Shown: in pieces, positions 50,188 through 58,323 of the stretch | How the letters are laid out: every line of letters starts with the position of its first letter | Position numbering within the stretch: the first letter of the stretch is position 1 | Assembly: GCA_017644185.1 (NCBI GenBank) | Contig: JAEPMA010000001.1 | Span: 248,001 to 312,000, forward strand | Direction of reading: 5' to 3' | DNA: 64,000 bases | From: Rhodospirillales bacterium | GTDB taxonomy: Bacteria; Pseudomonadota; Alphaproteobacteria; Rhodospirillales; Casp-alpha2 | Translations under genes and position numbers: made by a program | The notes under the pieces: generated by a model | Seen by the model: the letters and a program-made list of their open reading frames with translations, nothing else | What the model was told of the DNA's origin: nothing | The model's database searches: none

Positions 50188-50949
50188 TCACGCGTCCCGA
50201 ATGTCGTCGGCGACGGCCTTCGCGCCCGCAAGCATGAACGCATGCTCGGACGCGACGAAATACATGGAGACACCGAGTGCCTTAAGATCCGGCACCCACG
50301 ACGTGTTCGGTGCGAAGGTGACCATGCATTTGCCGTGTTTCTTCGCCGCTTCGCCGACGCGTTTGATGGCGTCGCGCACCTTCGGTGCGGCGGGGTCGGT
50401 GAGGCCGTAACAGACCGCGAGATCGGCGGGGCCGACGAACAACGCGTCGATCCCCTCGACCGCAGCGATGTCGTCGATGGCGTCGATCGCTTCCGGTTCT
50501 TCGATCTGCGCCAGGATCACGGTTTCGTCTTCGCTTTGTTTCAGAATGTCGGGCATCTTGCGGGTTGCGTATCCGGCCCATCGTGTCGAGCCGGCGAACC
50601 CCCGGCCCCCGTGGCCGAAGCGAGCGGCGCGGGCGACCTCTTCAGCTTTTTCAACGGTGTTGACGTGCGGCACGACGAGGCCGGTCGCCCCGGAGTCCAG
50701 CATCGTCAGGATCTGCGCCGGGGAGCCGTCGGGGATGCGGACCAGCGCGGGAAAATTCAACGCCCGCGCCATGCCGAGGCAGGCGTCGGCGGTGCCCCGG
50801 TCGAAGGGGGCATGCTCGGCGTCGAGGGCGACGAAGTCCATGCCCGACATGGCGAGAATCTCGATCAGCTGGAAGGACGGGGTCTTGAGGAACGTTCCCG
50901 ACAACATGTCGCCCCTGAGCATCCGGGATTTGAGCGTCGTGTCAGTCAT
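50188..50949 (-). CDS. HpcH/HpaI family class II aldolase
   Basis: 253 aa from ATG 50949, behind a strong GGAGGAACC site. TIM-barrel blocks: GTFLKTPSFQLIEILAMSG, DFVALDAEHAPFDRG with the base-bearing H, ARALNFPALVRIPDG, ATGLVVPHVNTVEKAEEVAR, GRGFAGSTRWAGYA, then ILAQIEEPEAIDAIDDIAAV and DALFVGPADLAVCYG supplying the metal-binding Glu and Asp. It cleaves 4-hydroxy-2-oxo acids to pyruvate and an aldehyde. In this operon it could finish breakdown of the product of the IlvD-type dehydratase. Confidence 0.92.
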   Translation of the reverse strand: MTDTTLKSRMLRGDMLSGTFLKTPSFQLIEILAMSGMDFVALDAEHAPFDRGTADACLGMARALNFPALVRIPDGSPAQILTMLDSGATGLVVPHVNTVEKAEEVARAARFGHGGRGFAGSTRWAGYATRKMPDILKQSEDETVILAQIEEPEAIDAIDDIAAVEGIDALFVGPADLAVCYGLTDPAAPKVRDAIKRVGEAAKKHGKCMVTFAPNTSWVPDLKALGVSMYFVASEHAFMLAGAKAVADDIRDA

Positions 50950-50969
50950 ATCGGTTCCTCCGTTGATGT

Positions 50970-52079
50970 TTATCGTTTGGTCGCCGTCTCGATCATGACG
51001 TTTCGGTCGAGCCCCAGTTTTTCGCCCGCATCGAGGATGCTGTTCCATGCGCCGGCGGCGATATCGAAGCCGTTGGCGTGGCGCTCGGCGCGGGCCTTTC
51101 TCTCCGGATCGCCCGGTATCATGACGGGCTGTTCGGGGTCGCGCGGCCGGGCCGAACGGACATAGTCGATATAATCCTTAACGGATGCTGCGAAACCATG
51201 CCCGTCATCGAGCAGTTCGGGTTTCAGGAAGACCGAAAACATCCCGTTGTGCGTTTTCTTGCCGGGACCGGTCGCACCCGATCCCGTCAATGCGCCCGCC
51301 AGCAGTTCGCACGCCAACGCAAGTCCGGACCCCTTATGATCCCCAAACGTGGTGAGTGCGCCGGCACCGGCGCGCGGGTCTGCCTCCTTGCCCGGAGTCT
51401 GTTCGCCGTAAAGCGCGATCGGGTCCGTGGTCGATTTTCCGTCTCCGTCAATCAGCGCGCCGTCGGGGACCGGCTTGCCGCCCCTGAGCGCCACCATGAC
51501 CTTGCCTTCCGCGACTTTCGACGTGGCGAAGTCGAGAATGAAGTCGTCGCCCGACGGATTGACGACCCCAATCGTGACGGGCGCGGTCGAGACGCGGCGG
51601 TCTGCGGCCCCGAAAGGCGCCACCAGCATACTCTGTGCGACATTGACGAAGCTGACCGAGACGAGGCCCGCGTCGCAGGCGCGCTCCGCCCAGAAACCGA
51701 TGCGTCCGAGGTGCCCGGCATTTCTGAGTGCCATCACCGAGACGCCGTTTTCCCTGGCTTTCTGAATCCCGATATCGACGGCTTCGCGGCCGACGACCTG
51801 GCCGAAGCCGCGGTTGCCGTCGATCAGTGCGAAGTTTCCCCCCTCCGCGATCACGCTGGCCGACTGGCCGAAGGCAAGGTTGCCGGTTTCTTCCCACATC
51901 AGGTATCGCGGGATACGGACAACGCCATGACTGTCGTGGCCGGAAAGATTGGAATTCACGAGGTTGGCGCTGATCGCAACGGCTTCGCCATCGGCGGCAC
52001 CTGCTTGTTCGAAAATATTGGCGCCGAGGGCGGTCATGCCGCTGGCGGTGACGCGGGTGGGTTGGTCGGTGGTCATCAT
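50970..52079 (-). CDS. Ldh (malate/L-lactate dehydrogenase type 2) family oxidoreductase
   Basis: 369 aa; NAD(P)-dependent oxidation of 2-hydroxy acids or reduction of oxo acids (family with ureidoglycolate and 2,3-diketogulonate reductases). Family blocks: NLVNSNLSGHDSHGVVRIPR with the catalytic His, DGNRGFGQVVGREAVDIGI, ALRNAGHLGRIGFWAERAC, FVNVAQSMLVAPFGAADRRV with STAPVTIGV, and GDHKGSGLALACELLAGALTG. Two ATG codons in tandem start it; the first overlaps the upstream TGA as ATGA. Confidence 0.92.
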   Translation of the reverse strand: MMTTDQPTRVTASGMTALGANIFEQAGAADGEAVAISANLVNSNLSGHDSHGVVRIPRYLMWEETGNLAFGQSASVIAEGGNFALIDGNRGFGQVVGREAVDIGIQKARENGVSVMALRNAGHLGRIGFWAERACDAGLVSVSFVNVAQSMLVAPFGAADRRVSTAPVTIGVVNPSGDDFILDFATSKVAEGKVMVALRGGKPVPDGALIDGDGKSTTDPIALYGEQTPGKEADPRAGAGALTTFGDHKGSGLALACELLAGALTGSGATGPGKKTHNGMFSVFLKPELLDDGHGFAASVKDYIDYVRSARPRDPEQPVMIPGDPERKARAERHANGFDIAAGAWNSILDAGEKLGLDRNVMIETATKR

Positions 52080-53050
52080 CGTGAGCCGAGAGAGGAGAGG
52101 TTAAAGACCATGTCATCTTTCAATCGGCCGTCGAAACAATCAAGAATGTTCTCGGCGGCCATGCGCGCCATGGCGATGGAGGACGAAACCGACGCGGCGC
52201 CGTTGTGCGGGGTCACGATGACGTCGTCCCGTTTCAGGATCGGATGATCCGGTTCGGGCGGCTCACGGTCGAGGACATCGATCCCCGCCGCGAACACCTT
52301 GCCGCTGTCGAGGGCGGCGATCATCGCGTCATCGTCGACGATCCCCCCACGCGCACAGTTGACCAGGATCACGCCGTCTTTCATTGCGGCGAACTCATTC
52401 TCGGACACAAGGTGCCGTGTCTCTTTGTCGAGGGGGACATGCAGCGTCACGAAATCGGCGTCGGGTAAAGCGTCACGAAAATCGGTGATGAGTTTGATGC
52501 CCATGTCTTCGGCCAGTTCATGGTCGGGGGCGATATCGGCGGCGATAACGTCCATGCCGAATGCCTTGCAGAGCGGTGCGACCAACCGTCCGATGCGCCC
52601 GAAGCCGACGATCAGGACCGTCGCTCCCATCAGGTCGCGGAGTCTGAAATCGTTCCGGTTCTTCCAGTTGCCTTTTTTGGCCATGGCGTCCTGGGCCGGT
52701 AACTCACGCGCGGTGGCGAGCATCAGCGATAGCGTGTGCTCGGCGACGGAGCGGGAGTTCGCACCCGACGCGATAGCGACCGGAATGCCCCGCCCGGATA
52801 AATAATCGACATCGATCAGGTCGCAGCCGACACCATGACGGGACACGATCTCTAGATCGTTGGCGTGGCTCAGCACGTCCGCCGTCAGGTGTGCGGAACG
52901 GACCGCGATGGCGTGCACGCCCGGCATGTTCTCGATCAGGGTTTCGGGGCTGATATCGCCCTTCAGGTCGATGAGTTCGATATCGTCCCGCGCGCCGAGT
53001 ATGTCGAAGGCGCACGCGTGCATGGTCTCGGTGACGAGGACGCGTTTCAT
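52076..53050 (-). CDS. D-2-hydroxyacid dehydrogenase (SerA-like)
   Basis: 324 aa. NAD-binding core with VLIVGFGRIGRLVAPLCKAF. Catalytic residues are conserved: Arg in VNCARGGIVDDDAM, Glu in DVLDREPPEPDHPI and His in VTPHNGAASVSSS. The substrate domain opens with KRVLVTETMHACAFDILGAR. It acts on D-2-hydroxy acids, so with the Ldh gene the operon can oxidise or racemise both hands of a 2-hydroxy acid via a common 2-oxo acid. No ACT regulatory domain is present, so it is not a standard 3-phosphoglycerate dehydrogenase. Confidence 0.92.
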   Translation of the reverse strand: MKRVLVTETMHACAFDILGARDDIELIDLKGDISPETLIENMPGVHAIAVRSAHLTADVLSHANDLEIVSRHGVGCDLIDVDYLSGRGIPVAIASGANSRSVAEHTLSLMLATARELPAQDAMAKKGNWKNRNDFRLRDLMGATVLIVGFGRIGRLVAPLCKAFGMDVIAADIAPDHELAEDMGIKLITDFRDALPDADFVTLHVPLDKETRHLVSENEFAAMKDGVILVNCARGGIVDDDAMIAALDSGKVFAAGIDVLDREPPEPDHPILKRDDVIVTPHNGAASVSSSIAMARMAAENILDCFDGRLKDDMVFNLSSLGSR

Positions 53051-53070
53051 GTTGTCTCCCCAGGTTGTTT

Positions 53071-53979
53071 TTATTCGGCGGCGGGTTTCGAGCCGAAGTA
53101 CTTGTTTTTGACGAGTGTCTGGCTCTCGTAGATCGAGCCTTTCTTGAGCGGTTCAGGGTAGGGCAGGCGGATCGGCGTGACGACGACGCGCGGTTCGTTG
53201 GTGGGTTCGCCCGCGATCATGGTCTTTTTGAACTGGTCCCATGACCCGATACGGTCCATCCCGCGGATATCCCACGCATCGGCGGCGGCGACTTGGAACA
53301 GCAGCAGCCTGCGGTCCTTGCCGGACGTGTTCTGGCCCGAGCCGTGCATCATCCGGACATGGTGGAAACTGCACGATCCGGCCTTGCCGGTGATTTTTTC
53401 GGCGGTCGAGAAATCGATCCCGGACGATTCCGGATCGATGGCGCCGACGAAGTGACCGTCCTGATGGTGATCATAGGTCGGCCCGGTGTGTGAGCCAGGG
53501 ATGCACAGAAGTGGTCCGTTGTCGTCGGTCATGTCGTCGAGCATCACACCCACCGCCAGCACGTCGTCATTGGTGTGTGGGTAGAACGCCCAGTCCTGAT
53601 GCCATTCCACGGGCGAGCCGTATTCGGCCGATTTCAAATTGATCTTGGAGCCGTGCATCCGCAGGTTCGGCCCGATTAACGCCGTCAGGGCGGCGACCAG
53701 TTTCGGACGTTTGGCCATTTCGTTGAACACCGGGTGGTTCAGAAACGGCTCCTTGATGCGCCGGACGCGCGGGCGCTCGGGCGTGTGGGTCGGCTCCAGG
53801 TCGATGACGTTGGTGTGCTCCGTGAGGTCGCGCGCCTCGGCGATCAGGCCGTTCAGCGCATCATCCATTTGTTTGAGGTCGTCGGCGGAGAAAATATCCT
53901 CGACGACGATAAACCCTTTTTCGCGGTACTCGGCCAACTGTGCGTCGGAGACGACCGAAGCGGGATTAAGCGTATCCAT
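53071..53979 (-). CDS. Phytanoyl-CoA dioxygenase (PhyH) family protein
   Basis: 302 aa; a non-haem Fe(II)/2-oxoglutarate oxygenase. The facial triad is recognisable: His and Asp in SPVEWHQDWAFYPHTNDD and the distal His in HHVRMMHGSGQNTSG; the 2-oxoglutarate-binding Arg follows in KDRRLLLFQ. It begins YREKGFIVVEDIFSADDLKQ like other PhyH proteins. As the first enzyme gene after gntR it may hydroxylate the imported substrate, opening the route to dehydrogenation and cleavage. Confidence 0.92.
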   Translation of the reverse strand: MDTLNPASVVSDAQLAEYREKGFIVVEDIFSADDLKQMDDALNGLIAEARDLTEHTNVIDLEPTHTPERPRVRRIKEPFLNHPVFNEMAKRPKLVAALTALIGPNLRMHGSKINLKSAEYGSPVEWHQDWAFYPHTNDDVLAVGVMLDDMTDDNGPLLCIPGSHTGPTYDHHQDGHFVGAIDPESSGIDFSTAEKITGKAGSCSFHHVRMMHGSGQNTSGKDRRLLLFQVAAADAWDIRGMDRIGSWDQFKKTMIAGEPTNEPRVVVTPIRLPYPEPLKKGSIYESQTLVKNKYFGSKPAAE

Positions 53980-54029
53980 TTTTGTTGTTTCCTTCCCTAA
54001 GGATTATTTTGTGGATGCTGCGCCCGGGG

Positions 54030-54749
54030 TCAAGCAAGCTTCCCGAAGTATTCCGGAAAATGAGAGCGAATATCTTCCGTCGCCGACACCGTCCCTTTCA
54101 GGTGTTCGCGCACAGACACTTCCGCCTGCGCCGCATTCCTCGCTGCGATGGCGTCGACGATATCGGTGTGGTCCTTGATGATGGCGCTGGTCTTGCCCTT
54201 GCTGGGCAGGTGCAGTCGGCGAAGCCGGTCGAGGTGCGCGCGCCTGGCGTCGATCAGCGGCCACAGACCACCAACGCCCGCCATCTGATACATGCGCTCG
54301 TGAAACGCGTTGTCGTGGCGGGTGAAGGCGGCGTAATCGCCCAGACCGTCAGCCGCTTTCTGGTGTGCGATGATGTCGCGAAGTTCGGCGATCTGCGCGT
54401 CGGTGATCTCGGCGGCGAGAATATGGGCGATCTCGACCTCGACGCTGCGCCGCAGGAAATGCGCTTCGCGCGCGCTTTGCACGTCGATGTAGGAAACTTC
54501 GGTGCGGGACTGCGGGAAAATATCGACGAGCCCTTCTTCTTCCAGAAGGATCAAAGCTTCGCGGACCGGGGTCTGGCTGATGCCGTAGCGATCGGCGATT
54601 TCCTTTTTCGAGATCACGGTGCCGGGCGGCAATGACATGCCGACAATAAGGTCGCGAAGGTCCGCATATACCTGTTGGACAGCGGTCATACGGCCACCAC
54701 GCCCGGCGTGGCCGGGCAACGAACTTATCGCGGAATTTTCATCAGGCAT
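54030..54749 (-). CDS. GntR-family regulator with FCD domain
   Basis: 239 aa from ATG 54749 (a GTG at 54773 gives a longer frame). Winged helix: VYADLRDLIVGMSLPPGTVI, KKEIADRYGISQTPVREAL and the LLEEEGLVDIFPQSRTEVS wing. The FCD effector domain has a metal site in FTRHDNAFHERMY plus LIDARRAHLDRLRRLH and DHTDIVDAIAARNAAQAE with a further His. It heads the minus-strand catabolic arm and is divergent from the TRAP genes. A 14-bp palindrome between the two arms is a likely operator. Confidence 0.92.
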   Translation of the reverse strand: MPDENSAISSLPGHAGRGGRMTAVQQVYADLRDLIVGMSLPPGTVISKKEIADRYGISQTPVREALILLEEEGLVDIFPQSRTEVSYIDVQSAREAHFLRRSVEVEIAHILAAEITDAQIAELRDIIAHQKAADGLGDYAAFTRHDNAFHERMYQMAGVGGLWPLIDARRAHLDRLRRLHLPSKGKTSAIIKDHTDIVDAIAARNAAQAEVSVREHLKGTVSATEDIRSHFPEYFGKLA

Positions 54750-54807
54750 GGTCCGGAAAACACTGCTCGCCACTGGAAAAGGTCACTCATGTGTGACGCG
54801 AATGGCC

Positions 54808-54834
54808 TTGACTCGTCAACTAATATATTAGTAT
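54808..54834. promoter_or_regulatory. Divergent promoter/operator with 14-bp perfect palindrome between gntR and dctP
   Basis: ACTAATATATTAGT at 54819-54832 is a perfect palindrome. It directly follows TTGACTCGTCAA (54808-54819), itself a dyad and containing a TTGACT -35-like hexamer. The palindrome would overlap the promoter toward dctP (start 54892) and lies 59 bases before the gntR start, as expected for FCD-type repressors. Confidence 0.65.
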
Positions 54835-54891
54835 TTCAGTGATTGGCGTGTCAATCGCGCCCAAGCAAATCGTCGAATTGGGAGATTCCAT

Positions 54892-55929
54892 ATGTTGAAG
54901 AAATCGTTGCTGGTCCTATCATTCGGGGCCCTTGTGCTGGCCGCAAGCGCCGACGGCGCCGCCGCCAAAACCTTGAAACTGCAAACCAGTCAGAACTCGG
55001 GCGACTTCACGTTCAAGTATCTGAGCGAAGTTTGGGCGCCGAAGATCAAAACCATGTCGGATGGCAAGCTCGAACTGCAGCTGATGCCGACCAAGTCGGT
55101 CGTGCCGCATCGTGAAACCATCGACGCGGTTGCCAACGGTATTCTCGACGGCGACCTGAACGCCGTAGCGTATTTCGCTGGCCGCGATCCCGTGTTCGCC
55201 ATGATGGGCGACCTGATCGCCGGTTATGACAACCCGGACCAGGTGCAGATGTTCTGCGAAAACGGCGGTGGTAAGGAAGTCCTCCAAGCCGCTTACGACA
55301 AGCTTTTAAAGGGGCAGGTCCACGTCGTCGGCTGCGGTCCTTACACCCGTGAAGCGCTGGTCGCGAAAACCCCGATCCGCAGTGTCGACGATCTGAAGGG
55401 GATCAAGATTCGCTCTCCCGAAGGTCTGGCAGCCGAAGTGTTCAAGCGCGCCGGCGCAAGCCCGGTCGCCATTCCGTTCTCGGAAGTCTACACCTCGCTT
55501 GAGAAAGGCATCGTCGACGCCGCTGACGCCAGCGCCTACGTGAACAACGCCGCCACCGGTATGCACAAGATCGCCCACTACCCGATTTATCCGGGCATCC
55601 ACAGCCAGGCGGTTCTGCAGTTCATCGTCAACAAGGACGTTTGGGATAAGCTGAGCCAGGGCGAACGCGACATGCTCCACACCTGGTACCTCGCCGCTTA
55701 CACCGACCTTCGCCGTCACGCCGACATGGAAGACCGGATCATGGTCGCCGACGATAAGGCCGGCAAAGGCACCATCAAGGAAGTCGTCGACTGGCCGCAG
55801 GCCGAACGCGACAAGTTCCGTGAAATCGCCCGCACCGCTTGGGAAGATTTCGCCAAGAAATCGGAACTCGCTCAGATGGCCTATGACGCGCATGTCAAAT
55901 TCATGCGTGCCTACGGTCTGCTGAAGTAA
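54892..55929 (+). CDS. dctP: DctP-type TRAP transporter solute-binding protein
   Basis: 345 aa with a signal peptide (LLVLSFGALVLAASADGAAA). The DctP fold shows HRETIDAVANGILDGDLNAV, DDLKGIKIRSPEGLAAEVFK with the carboxylate-binding Arg, GASPVAIPFSEVYTSLEKGI and DASAYVNNAATGMHKIAHY. DctP proteins bind organic acids. Sugar acids or hydroxylated acids are likely given the downstream dehydratase and aldolase genes. Strongly biased codon choice toward C-ending codons suggests high expression. Confidence 0.94.
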   Translation: MLKKSLLVLSFGALVLAASADGAAAKTLKLQTSQNSGDFTFKYLSEVWAPKIKTMSDGKLELQLMPTKSVVPHRETIDAVANGILDGDLNAVAYFAGRDPVFAMMGDLIAGYDNPDQVQMFCENGGGKEVLQAAYDKLLKGQVHVVGCGPYTREALVAKTPIRSVDDLKGIKIRSPEGLAAEVFKRAGASPVAIPFSEVYTSLEKGIVDAADASAYVNNAATGMHKIAHYPIYPGIHSQAVLQFIVNKDVWDKLSQGERDMLHTWYLAAYTDLRRHADMEDRIMVADDKAGKGTIKEVVDWPQAERDKFREIARTAWEDFAKKSELAQMAYDAHVKFMRAYGLLK

Positions 55930-55940
55930 GCAAGGCTTTA

Positions 55941-55971
55941 CCGGCGGCGCCGCGTTTAACGGCGCCGCCGG
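55941..55971 (+). other. Intergenic stem-loop after dctP
   Basis: A perfect 12-bp stem (CCGGCGGCGCCG with CGGCGCCGCCGG) and a 7-base loop, 11 bases after the dctP stop, followed only by ATTTCTAT. It is likely an mRNA-stabilising or partly terminating hairpin raising binding-protein output over permease. Confidence 0.75.
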
Positions 55972-56073
55972 ATTTCTATCGTGTACAGTTTTATTCGTTA
56001 GGCACTTTTGCGGGCGCTTGGTGAATCCGCGTACTTATAAAAAGCGGACACCGGCCGTCTCAGGGAGGAATTG

Positions 56074-58155
56074 ATGCAGTCGAACCCGCCGAGCCAACCG
56101 CCTGGACAGATACCCACCCAGGTCGATGAACTGCCGGATGATCCGTCACACCCGGCGCCGGGTTTGGCCAAATACAACATCATTGATCACCTGAGTCATT
56201 TTTCGGGCCTGGCGGTCGCCCAGTTCTATATTCTCTGCGCCGCCGTCACCTTGTACGAGGTGATCGCGCGTTACGTCTTCCATGCACCGACGCAGTGGGC
56301 GTTCGAAGTGGCGATGACGCTGTGCGCCTGCGCGTGGATGATTTCGGCCGGCTTCGTGACCCTCAAGAACCGGCATATCGGAATCACCGTTTTCTACATC
56401 ATGGCCAAGAAGCCGACCCAGTGGTGGCTCGACTTCATCGCCATGTCGGTGGGCGTCGTCGCGCTGTTCCTGTTGGTTGCCGACGGTCTTCACCATTCGT
56501 TACAAGCGATTGACGGGATTGAGCGCGCGGGCAGTGCCTTCAACTCGCCCCAACCGATGATCCTCAAGACCGTGCTCGTTGTCGGCGCGTTGATGTATCT
56601 CGTGCAGTTGCTGGTCAATCTGTACAGGCACTTCGACAGCAAGCTCGGCAAGTACGCCGTGATTGCGGTTTCTATCTTTATCGCGAGCCGTGTCTTGGCC
56701 ACGGTCTTCGTCAACTATCTAGGTGAGGACGGGCTGTGGGGTGTGGTCGACGCGGCCCTGCTGTCGACGGCCGACTTTTTCGATCCGAGGGAGTTTGTCG
56801 ACGCCCGGAGTATCGGGATCGGCACCTTCAGCCTGATCATCGTCGGCTGCCTTTTGATCCTGATGATGACGGGCATGCCGCTCGGTGTCGTGACGTTGAT
56901 CGTTTCGGTCGTCTGCGCCGTTCTGTTTTTCGGGCCCAAGGGCCTCTATCTCGTGTCGACCAACGCCTTCGGCCTTCTTGAGAAATATCCGCTGGTTGCT
57001 GTGCCCCTGTTCGTGCTGATGGCGTCAATCCTGGAGCGCGCCGGTATCGCCGAAGACCTGTTCGACGCGATGTCGATCTTTGCTGGTAACCTGCGTGGCG
57101 GTGTCGCCGTTCAGACCGTCGCCGTCGCGGTCGTGCTGGCGGCGATGTCGGGGGTGATGGGCGGTGAGATCGTGATGCTCGGTCTTGTCGCTTTGCCGCA
57201 GATGTTAAGATTGGGTTATGACCGCAAGATCACCATCGGGGTGATCTGCGCATCGGGTGCGCTGGCGACCCTGATCCCACCGTCGATCATCATGATCGTG
57301 TACGGTCTGTCAGCGGACGTCGGGATCGGCGACCTGTTCCTGGCGGGCGCGGTGCCGGGTCTGATGCTGGCGGCGTTCTATGCGATCTATGTGTTGATAC
57401 GCTGCCACTTCAACCACGATCTTGCGCCGACGGCGGCCGAAGTCGCCAAGATGACGGGCGGGGACTCGCAGCTTTCCAAGCATCGCAAGACGGCTGTTAT
57501 TCTGTGTGTCGGTCTCGTCGGCGCGGTCATGGGGTCGATCTACGCGGGGATCGCGTCGGTCACCGAGGCGGCAGGCGTCGGCGTGTTCGGCGCCATCGTC
57601 GTCGCGCTGGTGCGCAACAAGTTCAACTGGCGTCTTCTGCAGACGGCGCTGGCCGGGACCATGTCCACGGTCGGCACCATCATCTGGCTGATCTTGGGTG
57701 CCGTCAGCTTCGTCGGTATCTACAACCTGATCGGTGGCGGCGATTTCATGCGCAGCCTGTTCTCCGATCTTGGTTTGCCGGCGTTGGGCGTGATCTTCGT
57801 GATGATGGGTATCCTCGTCATCCTCGGGACGTTCATGGAATGGATCGCCATCGTCTTCATCACGGTGCCGGTGTTCGCGCCCGTGGTGGTCGAAATGGCC
57901 CCTGAACTGGGTCTGGATCCGTCATGGGCGGCGGTCTGGTTCGGAATCCTGTTCGTGATGAACATCCAGATCTATTTCCTGTCGCCCCCATTCGGTCCGG
58001 CGTGTTTCTGGCTCAAGTCAGTGGCGCCCGCGGACATCACCCTGCAGGAAATCTTCGCGGCCGTTCTGCCGTTCATCGCCATTCAGATCGTCGGCCTGAT
58101 GATCGTCATGTTCTTCCCGGACGTGGCGCTGTTCCTGCCGAAACTGCTGAGTTGA
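56074..58155 (+). CDS. Fused TRAP transporter permease DctQ-DctM
   Basis: 693 aa from ATG 56074, preceded by GGGAGGAA. The first 220 residues hold the small DctQ module (YEVIARYVFHAPTQWAFEVA is its hallmark). From about 245 the DctM module follows with MTGMPLGVVTLIVSVVCAVL, AMSGVMGGEIVMLGLVALPQ, GVICASGALATLIPPSIIMI and SVTEAAGVGVFGAIVVALVR. Some large permeases carry this fusion naturally. Works with DctP to import an organic acid using the sodium or proton gradient. Confidence 0.94.
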   Translation: MQSNPPSQPPGQIPTQVDELPDDPSHPAPGLAKYNIIDHLSHFSGLAVAQFYILCAAVTLYEVIARYVFHAPTQWAFEVAMTLCACAWMISAGFVTLKNRHIGITVFYIMAKKPTQWWLDFIAMSVGVVALFLLVADGLHHSLQAIDGIERAGSAFNSPQPMILKTVLVVGALMYLVQLLVNLYRHFDSKLGKYAVIAVSIFIASRVLATVFVNYLGEDGLWGVVDAALLSTADFFDPREFVDARSIGIGTFSLIIVGCLLILMMTGMPLGVVTLIVSVVCAVLFFGPKGLYLVSTNAFGLLEKYPLVAVPLFVLMASILERAGIAEDLFDAMSIFAGNLRGGVAVQTVAVAVVLAAMSGVMGGEIVMLGLVALPQMLRLGYDRKITIGVICASGALATLIPPSIIMIVYGLSADVGIGDLFLAGAVPGLMLAAFYAIYVLIRCHFNHDLAPTAAEVAKMTGGDSQLSKHRKTAVILCVGLVGAVMGSIYAGIASVTEAAGVGVFGAIVVALVRNKFNWRLLQTALAGTMSTVGTIIWLILGAVSFVGIYNLIGGGDFMRSLFSDLGLPALGVIFVMMGILVILGTFMEWIAIVFITVPVFAPVVVEMAPELGLDPSWAAVWFGILFVMNIQIYFLSPPFGPACFWLKSVAPADITLQEIFAAVLPFIAIQIVGLMIVMFFPDVALFLPKLLS

Positions 58156-58172
58156 GTTAGGGAGTACGTACA

Positions 58173-58295
58173 ATGTTGGATCCAAACGATCGCGAGGGCG
58201 ACCTCTCCTACGGCAGCTGGCCCTGGATCGCCGGTTTTATCGGTGGCGCGCTGCTGATCTGGCTGATGTTCCATCTGGCGACAGGATTCTCCTGA
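58173..58295 (+). CDS. 40-residue single-pass membrane peptide in the TRAP operon
   Basis: ATG 58173 with an AGGGAG site 9 bases upstream, 17 bases after the permease stop. It encodes 40 residues: a charged start (MLDPNDREGDLSYG), then one membrane helix (WPWIAGFIGGALLIWLMFHL) and ATGFS. The good ribosome site, the position between permease and dehydratase genes and the clean topology favour a real small protein, perhaps a permease accessory. There is no recognised family. Confidence 0.62.
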   Translation: MLDPNDREGDLSYGSWPWIAGFIGGALLIWLMFHLATGFS

Positions 58296-58323
58296 CCGCC
58301 GTTCTGCTTAGGGACGCAAGTGA

